NCBI RefSeq assembly: GCF_023555495.1
Contig: NZ_JALCZO010000002.1
Location: forward strand, 124,001 to 188,000
Source: Polaribacter sp. Z022
GTDB taxonomy: Bacteria; Bacteroidota; Bacteroidia; Flavobacteriales; Flavobacteriaceae
Direction: 5' to 3'
DNA: 64,000 nt
Shown: one piece after another, positions 16,122-25,056 of the stretch
How the letters are laid out: the number at the start of each line of letters is the position of its first letter
Numbering within the stretch: the stretch's first letter is position 1
Position numbers and translations under genes: made by a program
Notes under the pieces: generated by a model
Database searches by the model: none
Seen by the model: only the letters and a program-made list of their open reading frames with translations
Told to the model about the DNA's origin: nothing

Positions 16122-18536
16122 TTACAATACACCACCACTACTTTGAGTTTCATTATTTTCTCTATATTTCCTATTTCTAGATCTATTTTTTCCATTTCCA
16201 AAATCATATGAAAAACCTAAATAAACAGCACTATACTCTAAAGTATAATGTCCTGTTTGAGGAAATGGGTTTGTAGCTGCAAAATTTAATTTATAACCAT
16301 CAAAAATATCTGTTCCTCTTAAAGTTATGGCCCCATTATCATCTAAAATAGACAATTGTGCAGCTGTGTTAATTACAAAATATGGGTCTACAACAAATTG
16401 TACACCTTCACTTTTACCTCTGTACACACTTGTTAATTGGAAACTAAGTTTATTAGTAGCTTTAAAACTATTGCTTAAACGCATGCTAAACAAAGTGTTT
16501 TTTCTTGTTTCTTGTACATTGTTAATTAAACCTTGGCTATCTTGTTCGTATAAATTTGTGCTTGGTATAAAGCGCCACCAATTGTTAAATTTAAAACTAG
16601 CAGAGAACTCTAATCCGTAACTTTTTGCAGTTTCAAAATTGGTGTAGGACAATAATTGTCTGTCTAAATTTGCATTATCTTTATTTATAATTCTCCCAAT
16701 TTTATCTGAAGTATTTCTGTAAAAAGCTCCAAAAGAAAGATAGCCTTTTTTAGTGTTTTTGGTATAATTAAATTCTAAAGAATTGGTAAATTGCGGTTGC
16801 AACATTCTATTTCCCATAGAAGTTGTAAGAGGAGAAGTCCACTCTTGTATAGGTGTAACTTGTGCTATACTTGGTCTGTCAACTCTCCTGCTATAACCAA
16901 TTTGAAATTCATTTTTTTTAGAAGCGTAAAAAGTAAAATAAGCAGATGGATAAATAGTGAAAATATTGTTGTTATAAGGCTCTATTTCTTGTTGTTCTGT
17001 ATTTGTAAACAAACCATTAACCTTAAATTTTTCTAAACGTAAACCACCTTGAAAAGCTATTTTTTTATACTTTTTACTGTAATTTAAATATCCAGAATAA
17101 ATATTTCTATCATAATTAAAAGTGGTGTTCCCTTTTAATTTTGTAGCTGGTATTTTACCAGTTTCAATTTCTTGATCTGTATTTATTGAATTGTAGGTGT
17201 TTTGCAATCTGGCTTCAAAACCTATTTCTAAAATTCCGTTTGCAATTGGTTTTGTATAATCTAAATTGGCTAAAAAAGTATCATCATTATTATTAATATT
17301 GTTGGTGTAATTATAAACTTTTGAAGTTGGATTTATCAATTCTGAAAAGAAACCTATTTGTGGATCTGTTGTTTTAGTATAGTTAATTTCTAACTCAAGA
17401 TTTTGACCTTTATCATCTAAATCTAATTTATAATCTAAATTATACACTTGTTCATGGGTATCAAATTGTGATACGTTAGGAGCATTAAAAATAAGAGTGT
17501 TGTTCTCTAATACTTTTGTGGTTACACTAAAATCTGTATTTGCAAAATTTTGAGAAGTATAAAAAGATAAGGTATTTTTATTATTGATGTAAAAATCTAA
17601 TCCTGCTTTAAAATAATTACTTGTTGAATTGTCTAAATAATCTATGTCTTGATTTAAACTTTTATCACTTCTTAAAAAATCTGAAAAAGTTTCAAAATCG
17701 CCTAAATCTAAAGCGTAATTTGTATAAATATTTATTTTTCCTGTTCTGTAGTTTAAATCAAAAGAAGTGTTTTGTCTGGTATTTATACTATGTTCTATTC
17801 CTAAATTTACTGTACCGTTAAAACCAATTACAGTGTTTTTTTTAAGAATAAAATTTATAATTCCACTCATACCTTCTGGATTGTATTTGGCAGAAGGATT
17901 TGTTATTAATTCTACACTTTTTACAGCAGTTGCAGGTATTTGTTTTAGTAATTTAGAAGCAGATAAGTTAGAGGGTTTACCATCTATTAAAACACTTACA
18001 TTGCTATTACCTCTTAAGTTTATTGTTCCCGATTGAAAATTTACCTGAACAGAAGGTATGTTTTCTAATAATTGTAAAGAGTTTGTACCTGTTGCAGTTA
18101 AATCTGAACCAATATTAATTATTTTTCTATCTATTTTATTAACAATATTAGTAGCTTTAGTTTCTATAACTATTTCATCTAAATTATTTTCTTCTTCATT
18201 AAAATAAATAACATCTTCATTTACATGAGGATTTTTTTCTGTTAAGAGAATTGTTTTTTTAATTGTTTTGTACCCTAAAAAAGTAATTTCAACAAAAATA
18301 GATTGTAAAGGAAGATTATTAATAGAAAAATTTCCTTGCTGATTGGTAATACCACCAGAAATTATAGTTTGGTTTTTGTCTTTGCAAACAATGTAAACAA
18401 AAGGTAATGCTTTTGTAGTTTTAGAGTCTACAACTTTACCTTTATAACTACCATCTTTTTTTAAAACCTCTTCTTTGTCTTGAGCACAAAAAGGAAGTGA
18501 TAAAAAAATAAGTAGTAGGGGAACATACTTTTTCAT
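16122..18536 (-). CDS. Outer-membrane beta-barrel receptor (carboxypeptidase-regulatory + plug + OMP_b-brl_3)
   Basis: An 804-residue outer-membrane protein with signal peptide (ending LPFCAQ). Residues about 30-115 form a carboxypeptidase-regulatory-like domain (GKVVDSKTTKALPFVYIV...GGITNQQGNFSI). Residues about 130-225 form a TonB-receptor plug (SLQLLENIPSVQV..., VSVLIDGKPSNLSASKLLKQIPA, SAKYNPEGMSGIINFIL). The remainder is a barrel of the type called outer membrane beta-barrel family (PF14905-like). It probably transports or senses a ligand at the cell surface; the ligand is unknown. The C-terminus is basic (GKNRSRNRKYRE). The gene next upstream on the same strand is a close paralogue, but a terminator lies between them. 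Confidence 0.9.
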   Translation of the reverse strand: MKKYVPLLLIFLSLPFCAQDKEEVLKKDGSYKGKVVDSKTTKALPFVYIVCKDKNQTIISGGITNQQGNFSINNLPLQSIFVEITFLGYKTIKKTILLTEKNPHVNEDVIYFNEEENNLDEIVIETKATNIVNKIDRKIINIGSDLTATGTNSLQLLENIPSVQVNFQSGTINLRGNSNVSVLIDGKPSNLSASKLLKQIPATAVKSVELITNPSAKYNPEGMSGIINFILKKNTVIGFNGTVNLGIEHSINTRQNTSFDLNYRTGKINIYTNYALDLGDFETFSDFLRSDKSLNQDIDYLDNSTSNYFKAGLDFYINNKNTLSFYTSQNFANTDFSVTTKVLENNTLIFNAPNVSQFDTHEQVYNLDYKLDLDDKGQNLELEINYTKTTDPQIGFFSELINPTSKVYNYTNNINNNDDTFLANLDYTKPIANGILEIGFEARLQNTYNSINTDQEIETGKIPATKLKGNTTFNYDRNIYSGYLNYSKKYKKIAFQGGLRLEKFKVNGLFTNTEQQEIEPYNNNIFTIYPSAYFTFYASKKNEFQIGYSRRVDRPSIAQVTPIQEWTSPLTTSMGNRMLQPQFTNSLEFNYTKNTKKGYLSFGAFYRNTSDKIGRIINKDNANLDRQLLSYTNFETAKSYGLEFSASFKFNNWWRFIPSTNLYEQDSQGLINNVQETRKNTLFSMRLSNSFKATNKLSFQLTSVYRGKSEGVQFVVDPYFVINTAAQLSILDDNGAITLRGTDIFDGYKLNFAATNPFPQTGHYTLEYSAVYLGFSYDFGNGKNRSRNRKYRENNETQSSGGVL

Positions 18537-18620
18537 ACTTTCTTTTTAAGTCTGTGCTTTTCATAGCATATAAAAAATACACAAACAGCCATAAAAGTAG
18601 TTAAATTTTAGTTAACAAAA

Positions 18621-18653
18621 AACCTCAAACATTGAAATTCAATATTTGAGGTT
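18621..18653 (-). terminator. Terminator between the two receptor genes
   Basis: Inverted repeat AACCTCAAA (18621-18629) and TTTGAGGTT (18645-18653), with further pairing inside. Read leftward, it is followed by a run of T. It ends the transcript of the upstream receptor and suggests that the two paralogues are expressed separately. Confidence 0.8.
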
Positions 18654-18678
18654 GTTATTTAGAATAAGTTTATTTTAA

Positions 18679-21123
18679 TTAAAATGCACCACCACCTTGT
18701 TTAGTGTTGTCATCTCTTTGTCTTCTTCTTTTGGCTTTGTTTTTTCCAGAACCAAATCTGTAGTTAAAACCAAGATATGCAGTTCTGCTTTCCCAATTAA
18801 ATTTACCATTTTGTACAAACGGATTTGTAGAATTAAAAGCAAATTTCATTCCTCTAAAAATATCGTTAACTCTTAAGCTAACTGTTCCTTTTCCTTTTAA
18901 AACATTTAAACTTGCACCTGTATTTACCATCCACATGTTTTCTACTTTCCATTGAATGTCTTGAGAAGGACCTCTATACATTGCAAATAATTGAAATCTT
19001 AAATTTTTAGAAGCTTTAAAACTATTACTTATTCTAGCATTAAAAACTTCGTTTGTAACTTCTATTCTTGGTGAGTTTTGAGCTACAATTCCAAATTGCT
19101 TTTGAGAGTAAAAATCCATACTAGAGTTTATTCTCCACCAATTATTTACCTTATAATTTAAAGACATTTCTAAACCATAAGAACTTGTATCTTCAAAGTT
19201 AGTAAATGATAATATTTGCTTTACATCTGGGTCTAAAGGGTCTGCATACGTTACACGTGAAATGTTATCGTTAATTTTTCTGTAAAAAGTTCCTAAAGTA
19301 ACAGAACCATTTTTAATTTTACGAGTATAATTAACTTCGAAAGAATTAGTGAACTGAGGTAATAACTCAGGGTTACCAACAGAAGTAATTAAAGGAGTAC
19401 TCCATTCTCTAATAGGGTTTAATTGTCCAATTCCTGGTCTGTCAACTCTTCTACTATAACTTAATTGAAATTGATTTTTATCTGATGCTGCATAAGTAAA
19501 AAATGCTGAAGGATAAACTGTGAAAATTTCGTCAGTTACTTTTTCTGTGCTAGCAGTTTCTTGGTTAAAAGTTCCTTCAATTTCATAATGTTCTAAACGA
19601 GCACCTAATTGCATGGTTAATTTTCCAAATTTATGACCATAATTTATATACCCAGAGTATATTTTTCTATCATAATTAAAAGAAGAATTACCAACTCTTT
19701 CATAACCAATAATTGCATTTGATAAATCTCTAACTTCTCTTTCTTGGTCTGTTAAATTAATGTTTGCAGTATTGTTAGTTCTATATTCTAAACCTAATTC
19801 TAATTTTCCGTCTTTAGAAACTGGGTTTGTATAATCTATATTAATTAAAGTATTACTTCTGTCGTTTTCAATATCGTTTGTATAATTAAAAACTTTATGG
19901 TCTAAATCTGTTACTAATTTTAAAGCATCTGTATTCATTGCGTCTTCAGGATTATCTGTTTTGCTATACGTTGCTTCAAATTCTAAATTATGACCTTCTT
20001 TTTCAAAGTCTATTTTATAATTTACATTATAAGTACCAGAGGTGTTTTTTTGATCTTGTATGTTTCTAGCGTTAGAAAGTAATGTACCATTGCCATTAAT
20101 TAAAGTGCTTCCATTTCCACCTCCATCAAATTTATTTTGAGTGGTATAAAAAGATAAAGTGTTTTTATCGTTTAAGTAAATATCTGCACCAACTTTTAAT
20201 AAGTGAGATTGATTTTTATTTATAAACTGAAAGTTTTGTTTTACATCATTTGATGGTCTATCTACAAAACCAAAGTTAAAATTATCACCACCATTGTAAC
20301 CATAGTTAGCAAAGAAATTTACTTTTCCTGTTTTGTAATTTACATTGGTAGATGCATTGTAACGAACATAATGACCAGCTGTAATACCAGTGTTTACAGA
20401 ACCATTAAAGCCCATGTTTGCGTTTTTATTTAAAATAATATTGATAATACCACTCATTCCTTCTGGGTTGTATTTTGCAGAAGGATTTGTAATTAATTCT
20501 ACACTTTTAATAGAAGTAGAAGGAATTTGTTTTAGCAACTGAGCAGCAGAAATATTGGTTGGTTTTCCGTCTACTAAAACACGAACATTATCATTACCTC
20601 TTAAACTAATAGCTCCTGTTTGACTATCTACACTTACAGATTGTACATTGTTTAAAAGCTCTGAAGCAGTTGTACCTGCAGCAGTTAAATCTTTTCCAAC
20701 ATTTATTACTTTTCTATCTACTTTTTGAGTAACTGTAGAGGTTTCTGCTCTTACTACAACTTCATCTAAAGTAGCACTATCTTCTTCTAAGGCAATAGTA
20801 CCTAAATTTAGTTTTTTGCTTTTATTAGTTATGCTAATTTTTTTAGAATATAATTTAAAGCCAATAAATTGAACCTCTACTAAACTATTTCCTTTAGGTA
20901 TATCTCCAATTTTAAAGTTTCCATTTTCATCTGTAATTCCACCAGTAATTATTTTTTTAGCAAAATCTCTAATAACAATATTTACATAAGGTAAAGCTTC
21001 TTTAGAGTTCTTGTCAACTACTTTACCTGTAATAACACCAGGTTTGGCGAGTTCACTTTTGGGCATTTGTGCAAAGGAATTAGCAGACACTAATAGAATT
21101 GCAAATAGTATTAATTTTTTCAT
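18679..21123 (-). CDS. Outer-membrane beta-barrel receptor, paralogue of its neighbour
   Basis: An 814-residue protein of the same design: signal peptide (ending NSFAQ), carboxypeptidase-regulatory-like domain (GKVVDKNSKEALPYVNIV...GGITDENGNFKIG), plug (ASELLNNVQSVSVDSQTG, VRVLVDGKPTNISAAQLLKQIPS, SAKYNPEGMSGIINIIL) and a PF14905-like barrel that contains QFQLSYSRRVDRPGIGQLNPI, matching the neighbour's QIGYSRRVDRPSIAQVTPI. The C-terminal tail is again strongly basic (GSGKNKAKRRRQRDDN). The paired paralogues point to local duplication followed by divergence. No SusD-type partner is present, so it is not a classical SusCD glycan importer. Confidence 0.9.
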   Translation of the reverse strand: MKKLILFAILLVSANSFAQMPKSELAKPGVITGKVVDKNSKEALPYVNIVIRDFAKKIITGGITDENGNFKIGDIPKGNSLVEVQFIGFKLYSKKISITNKSKKLNLGTIALEEDSATLDEVVVRAETSTVTQKVDRKVINVGKDLTAAGTTASELLNNVQSVSVDSQTGAISLRGNDNVRVLVDGKPTNISAAQLLKQIPSTSIKSVELITNPSAKYNPEGMSGIINIILNKNANMGFNGSVNTGITAGHYVRYNASTNVNYKTGKVNFFANYGYNGGDNFNFGFVDRPSNDVKQNFQFINKNQSHLLKVGADIYLNDKNTLSFYTTQNKFDGGGNGSTLINGNGTLLSNARNIQDQKNTSGTYNVNYKIDFEKEGHNLEFEATYSKTDNPEDAMNTDALKLVTDLDHKVFNYTNDIENDRSNTLINIDYTNPVSKDGKLELGLEYRTNNTANINLTDQEREVRDLSNAIIGYERVGNSSFNYDRKIYSGYINYGHKFGKLTMQLGARLEHYEIEGTFNQETASTEKVTDEIFTVYPSAFFTYAASDKNQFQLSYSRRVDRPGIGQLNPIREWSTPLITSVGNPELLPQFTNSFEVNYTRKIKNGSVTLGTFYRKINDNISRVTYADPLDPDVKQILSFTNFEDTSSYGLEMSLNYKVNNWWRINSSMDFYSQKQFGIVAQNSPRIEVTNEVFNARISNSFKASKNLRFQLFAMYRGPSQDIQWKVENMWMVNTGASLNVLKGKGTVSLRVNDIFRGMKFAFNSTNPFVQNGKFNWESRTAYLGFNYRFGSGKNKAKRRRQRDDNTKQGGGAF

Positions 21124-21176
21124 TTTGTGGTTGATTTTGTTTATATTGTTGAGTGATATATAGACGCATCAATTTC

Positions 21177-21184
21177 TATATTTG
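21177..21184 (+). promoter_or_regulatory. Candidate -7 element for the CoA-binding protein gene
   Basis: TATATTTG matches TAnnTTTG, 38 bases before the start codon at 21222. No convincing -33 TTG was found at the right spacing, so support is limited. Confidence 0.35.
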
Positions 21185-21221
21185 TTACAGGTATTAACTT
21201 TGTTTAACGTATTATTAACAT

Positions 21222-21584
21222 ATGAAAAAAGTAACATTAGTAGTAGGAGCATCTACAAACCCAAATAGATATTCAAATATTGCTATTAGAAGGTTGATAG
21301 ATAAAAACGAAGCAGTTGTTGCCTTAGGACTTAGAAAAGGAAAAGTCTTTGATGTTGTTATTGATGACGAAAAAAAAGATTACAAAAATATTGATACTGT
21401 TACATTGTATTTAAATCCTAAAAGACAAGAAGCGTATTATAAATATATTATAGGTTTAAAACCTAGACGTGTTATTTTTAATCCTGGAACAGAAAATGAT
21501 GAATTTATAAGGTTGTTGGTAGAAAATAATATTGAGGCAGAAGTTGCTTGTACTTTGGTTTTGTTAAGTACAAATCAATATTGA
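21222..21584 (+). CDS. CoA-binding domain protein (YccU-like)
   Basis: A 120-residue single-domain Rossmann-fold protein of the CoA_binding_2 family, with the opening MKKVTLVVGASTNPNRYSNIAIRRL, the central ...IDTVTLYLNPKRQEAYYKYI and the closing PGTENDEFIRLLVENNIEAEVACTLVLL. Family members bind CoA or related nucleotides as isolated domains; the cellular role is not known. The length is normal for the family. The gene stands alone on the plus strand, divergent from the receptor gene and convergent with a leftward operon. Confidence 0.9.
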   Translation: MKKVTLVVGASTNPNRYSNIAIRRLIDKNEAVVALGLRKGKVFDVVIDDEKKDYKNIDTVTLYLNPKRQEAYYKYIIGLKPRRVIFNPGTENDEFIRLLVENNIEAEVACTLVLLSTNQY

Positions 21585-21589
21585 AAAAT

Positions 21590-21675
21590 AAATTGAGTTG
21601 GTAAAAAACTCTTTCCTTTCAAATACTTTATTGTTTTAATAAATCTCTTTTGTTTATTAAAAACCAACTCAATTT
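21590..21675. repeat. Long-armed inverted repeat in a convergent intergenic region
   Basis: AAATTGAGTTGGT (21590-21602) and ACCAACTCAATTT (21663-21675) are perfectly complementary 13-base arms separated by 60 bases. It lies between convergent transcripts and could fold in either RNA. It does not look like a simple terminator because the loop is long. No other feature is seen in 21585-21754. Confidence 0.5.
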
Positions 21676-21754
21676 ACTTGTATGCAAAATTAATATATTG
21701 GTAAAAATTGGGCAATACTCATTGTGAGTATTTGATTGAAAGAATTCTGAATTT

Positions 21755-22525
21755 TTATATGAGTTTTGGATTATTTTTAAAATAGCTTAATAATTCAAAA
21801 GTAGAAGTAAGGTTTAGTTTTTTTAAGATATTTCTTCTATGAGTATCTACAGTATGTTTACTAATGTTTAATGCTTCAGAAATTTGTTGACTCGTTTTTT
21901 TTGAAAGTAACAAACGAATAACATCTCTTTCTCTATTACTTATTACATCTAACAAATTAGTATTAGACATATTTTTATAGAACAAAGTTTCGTATTCATT
22001 ATCATTATTTAAATACTTTGCACAGGCACAAATGTCCATATTCATTTCTCCATCTAAAACTGTATAATGAGCTAAACCAATAATAGGTTTGTTATCTTTA
22101 TCAAATTGAAGGGGAGTAGTGTTTTGAATAATATTAATGTATTTTCCTTGGGCATTTTTAATTCTATAATTCCAAGAATAACTCATTCTTTTTCTTTTTT
22201 CATCATGAAGTTCATTCATAGTAAATTCCATGAGTTCTTTTAAAGATGAAAGCCAAAGTTTTATGTCTTTAGGATGGAAAAGTGTCCAAAAATAATCCAT
22301 ACCTCCTTCTAACATTTTTTCTTTAGATAAGCCAGTACAAGCTTTAAAGTTTTTGCTTACGTATTCAAAATCTTGATTTACAGTATTGGTAATGCAATAA
22401 AATGTAGCATTATGTGGGTAGTAGAAATCCAGCTCAATCAGTTTTTTAATATGTTCTTTAATTTCTACTACAGGGTAGCTATTAAAAATTTTATTATAAA
22501 CTGAGTTGATATTGTTGGTTTCCAA
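21755..22525 (-). CDS. PAS-domain LuxR-type transcriptional regulator
   Basis: A 256-residue protein. Residues about 35-165 look like a PAS fold (FYCITNTVNQDFEYVSKNFKACTGLSKEKMLEGG... and YRIKNAQGKYINIIQNTTPL, the typical PAC segment). Residues about 192-250 form a GerE/LuxR helix-turn-helix: ISNRERDVIRLLLSKKTSQQISEALNISKHTVDTHRRNILKKL is the hallmark pattern. There is no receiver domain, so it is probably a cytosolic single-component sensor-regulator; Cys near residues 165-167 (DICACAKY) might matter for sensing. It is the last gene of the leftward pyrR-to-rnz operon, 20 bases after rnz. Confidence 0.88.
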   Translation of the reverse strand: METNNINSVYNKIFNSYPVVEIKEHIKKLIELDFYYPHNATFYCITNTVNQDFEYVSKNFKACTGLSKEKMLEGGMDYFWTLFHPKDIKLWLSSLKELMEFTMNELHDEKRKRMSYSWNYRIKNAQGKYINIIQNTTPLQFDKDNKPIIGLAHYTVLDGEMNMDICACAKYLNNDNEYETLFYKNMSNTNLLDVISNRERDVIRLLLSKKTSQQISEALNISKHTVDTHRRNILKKLNLTSTFELLSYFKNNPKLI

Positions 22526-22545
22526 ATAAAATTTAATTTTTTAAG

Positions 22546-23460
22546 TTAAATACTAAATACTTTACCAGGTTCAGCTAAGTTAGTGTTTTTAAAGATTTCT
22601 TGAGCTTCTTTTTTAAACAATGATATGTCTTTGTATCTCCCAGAATAATGTCCAACAATTAATTGTTTAACATTAGCATCTTTGGCAATTTGGGCAGCTT
22701 GTTTTGAGGTAGAATGCTTTGTTTTTTTAGCCAAATCTTCTCTGTCTGCTAAAAAAGTTGCTTCATGATAAAGTAATGATGCTTCTTTTATTATAGGAAC
22801 TATATCTGGCTTGTAACTAGTGTCACTACAAAAAGCAAAACTTAAAGGTTTTGGAGGATCTAATGTTAATTCTGAATTAGAAATTATTTCACCAGAAGCT
22901 AAAACAACATCTCTACCAGCTTTTATATTTAAATAATCAGCTCTATCAATTTCTGGATAACCGCTAATATTAAGCATGTTTAATTTTCTTGGTTTTTCTT
23001 TTTCTGTAAAAAGGTAACCATTTGTGTAAACTCTGTGTGTTAACGGAATTGTGCGTACAGAAACTTTGTTGTCTTCAAAAATAAGTTCACTTTTTTTAGA
23101 AGATAACTCATGAAAAATCATTTTATATTTTGCATGAGATTGAGAAATTTTTAATTGTAATAAAGTAACTTCTTTAATTCCTACAGGACCGTAAATATGA
23201 AGTTCTTTTTCTCTGTTTAAAATACCATATGTAGAGAGCAAACCAACCAATCCATAAAAATGATCTCCATGTAAATGAGAAATAAAAATGTGATTTATTT
23301 TAGAAAAACCAACCTTGTATTTACGCATTTGACGTTGAGTACCTTCACCACAATCTATTAAAAAATGACTGTTGTTAATCTCTAAATATTGTGAGGTAGG
23401 AAAAGCGTTTATTCTTGGAGTTGCAGAATGACAACCTAATATTGTTAATGATATGCTCAT
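22546..23460 (-). CDS. rnz: Ribonuclease Z
   Basis: A 304-residue metallo-beta-lactamase-fold endonuclease that cuts the 3' trailer from tRNA precursors lacking encoded CCA. The zinc-binding motif SHLHGDH (His62, His64, Asp66, His67) is intact, as are FCSDTSY and LYHEATF, and the C-terminal GHYSGRY. The length is normal for the short bacterial form (ELAC1-like). The start codon overlaps the stop of the upstream T9SS gene by four bases, so translation is coupled. It sits inside the pyrimidine operon. Confidence 0.95.
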   Translation of the reverse strand: MSISLTILGCHSATPRINAFPTSQYLEINNSHFLIDCGEGTQRQMRKYKVGFSKINHIFISHLHGDHFYGLVGLLSTYGILNREKELHIYGPVGIKEVTLLQLKISQSHAKYKMIFHELSSKKSELIFEDNKVSVRTIPLTHRVYTNGYLFTEKEKPRKLNMLNISGYPEIDRADYLNIKAGRDVVLASGEIISNSELTLDPPKPLSFAFCSDTSYKPDIVPIIKEASLLYHEATFLADREDLAKKTKHSTSKQAAQIAKDANVKQLIVGHYSGRYKDISLFKKEAQEIFKNTNLAEPGKVFSI

Positions 23461-23777
23461 CTAATTACAAAACGTTTAGAAATAATTTTCTTGTTATTTT
23501 GAATGCTGTAAATGTACATTCCTGTTGGCAAATTATTTTTGTAAAAAGGTATTTTGTTTTTACCAGATTTTGTTTTTACTTTTTGTTTAAAAACAGTTTT
23601 TCCTAAAACATTTTTAACAGTAAAATTAATTTCTGAGTTCGTTGTAGAAGTAAAAATTATATTGGTATAATTTGTAAAAGGATTTGGAGCAGCAGATAAA
23701 TCTTCAATAGTTTTTTCTTGAGAAAATCCTAAAGTAGTAATACTTAAAAATAAAATAAAAAGTATTTTTTTTATCAT
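23457..23777 (-). CDS. Minimal exported protein consisting of a signal peptide and a T9SS type A sorting domain
   Basis: A 106-residue protein with a signal peptide (MIKKILFILFLSITTLGFSQ) directly followed by a T9SS C-terminal domain: LSAAPNPFTNYTNIIF, VKNVLGKTVFKQ and NNLPTGMYIYSIQNNKKIISKRFVIR. There is no room for a separate cargo domain. T9SS type A domains direct export through the PorU-type machinery and attachment to the cell surface. It lies in the middle of a cytosolic housekeeping operon, 11 bases after the STAS-like gene and overlapping rnz by four bases. The function is unknown. Confidence 0.85.
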   Translation of the reverse strand: MIKKILFILFLSITTLGFSQEKTIEDLSAAPNPFTNYTNIIFTSTTNSEINFTVKNVLGKTVFKQKVKTKSGKNKIPFYKNNLPTGMYIYSIQNNKKIISKRFVIR

Positions 23778-23788
23778 GGTTTTGTTGC

Positions 23789-24121
23789 TTAAAATCCTAA
23801 ATCTCTTTCTATATCTTCCATTTCTATAACATCTTCTGCTTCTTGTAAAGTAGGTACAATGTTTAAGTTTTCTGGAAAATCATCAATATCAATATCAGAA
23901 CTTATTATAACAAATGATGTGCCATTTTGTTTTTTTGTAACAGATATATTCAAAAATAACAAATAATCTTCTGTAGTAATGTTAATATTATCGGAAAATT
24001 GAATGACAATATTATTGTCTATATGTTTTTTTTCTTCAATTAAAAAGGAATTGTAAAATTCGGTAAATGAAGATGTTTCACTTAAAATAAGTGTATAATT
24101 ATCTCTTTTTTCTATTTGCAT
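23789..24121 (-). CDS. Small STAS-like cytosolic protein upstream of rnz
   Basis: A 110-residue acidic protein without a signal peptide. Its alternating strand/helix pattern (NYTLILSETSS, NNIVIQFSDNINI, EDYLLFLNISVTKKQNGTSFVIISSDIDIDDFPENLNIVPTLQEAEDVIEMED) looks like a STAS or anti-anti-sigma-like fold, ending with the usual sensible TLQEAEDVI segment. Homologues next to rnz in flavobacteria tend to be labelled ribonuclease Z by neighbourhood; this one has no metallo-beta-lactamase motif, so that label would be wrong. Three bases separate it from pyrB. The role is unknown. Confidence 0.65.
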   Translation of the reverse strand: MQIEKRDNYTLILSETSSFTEFYNSFLIEEKKHIDNNIVIQFSDNINITTEDYLLFLNISVTKKQNGTSFVIISSDIDIDDFPENLNIVPTLQEAEDVIEMEDIERDLGF

Positions 24122-24124
24122 AAG

Positions 24125-25054
24125 TTACCTTTTAACTTGTTGTGCCAATAAATATATTACAGCCATTCTAACTGCAACACCGTTTTCTACTTGGTTTAAA
24201 ATTATAGAATCGTTAGAATCTGCAACATCACTTGTAATTTCTACACCACGATTTATTGGTCCTGGATGCATGATTACAATTTTCTTGCCAAGGTTGTCTA
24301 AAATTTCTTGATTTATACCAAAAAGTTGTGTGTATTCTCTAGTAGAAGGAAAGTATTTAATGTCCATTCTTTCATGCTGAACACGTAAAACATTGGCAAC
24401 ATCACACCATTCTAAACCTTTTTTAAGGTTGTTAACGACTTCTACACCTAAGCTAGAAATGTATTTAGGAATTAAAGTTGTTGGGCCACAAACTTTTACT
24501 TCTGCACCTTGTAATTGTAGTGCAAAAATATTTGATAAAGCAACTCTAGAGTGTAAAACATCACCTACAATAAGAATTTTTTTACCTTTTACGCTTCCTA
24601 ATTTTTCTCTTATAGAATAAGAATCTAATAAAGCTTGTGTTGGGTGTTCATGAGTACCATCACCAGCATTTACAATTTTTGCATCTACATGTTTAGATAA
24701 AAAAACACCAGCACCAACACTTGCATGTCTCATAACAACAATATCTACTTTCATAGCTAAGATATTGTTAACTGTATCAATTAAAGTTTCTCCTTTTTTT
24801 ACAGATGATTGTCCTGCAGAAAAGTTAATTACATCTGCAGATAATCTTTTTTCAGCCAATTCAAAACTAAGTTTTGTACGTGTGCTATTTTCAAAAAATA
24901 AATTTGCAATGGTAATATCTCTTAAAGAAGGTACTTTTTTAATAGGTCTATTAATTACTTCTTTAAAATGGTCTGCTGTTTTAAAAATAAGATCAATATC
25001 AGTTTCCTTTAGATATTTTATTCCCAATAAATGTTCTACACTTAATTCTGACAT
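24125..25054 (-). CDS. pyrB: Aspartate carbamoyltransferase catalytic subunit
   Basis: A 309-residue enzyme that makes N-carbamoyl-aspartate from carbamoyl phosphate and aspartate in pyrimidine synthesis. The carbamoyl-phosphate motif STRTKLSFE (Ser57-Thr60) is intact, as are DGTHEHPTQALLD and the aspartate-loop MHPGPINRGVEI. The length is that of a bacterial catalytic chain. No pyrI regulatory subunit is nearby, so it is probably a trimer or partners with another protein. It starts two bases after the pyrR stop codon. Confidence 0.96.
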   Translation of the reverse strand: MSELSVEHLLGIKYLKETDIDLIFKTADHFKEVINRPIKKVPSLRDITIANLFFENSTRTKLSFELAEKRLSADVINFSAGQSSVKKGETLIDTVNNILAMKVDIVVMRHASVGAGVFLSKHVDAKIVNAGDGTHEHPTQALLDSYSIREKLGSVKGKKILIVGDVLHSRVALSNIFALQLQGAEVKVCGPTTLIPKYISSLGVEVVNNLKKGLEWCDVANVLRVQHERMDIKYFPSTREYTQLFGINQEILDNLGKKIVIMHPGPINRGVEITSDVADSNDSIILNQVENGVAVRMAVIYLLAQQVKR

Positions 25055-25056
25055 AA

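Noticed and set aside
17621..18036. Antisense open frames inside the receptor gene
   Set aside because: They mirror the plug-domain codons on the other strand; the real gene has intact domains throughout.
16122..21123. Assembly duplication of the receptor gene
   Set aside because: The two genes differ throughout and have distinct flanks and a terminator between them; they are true paralogues.
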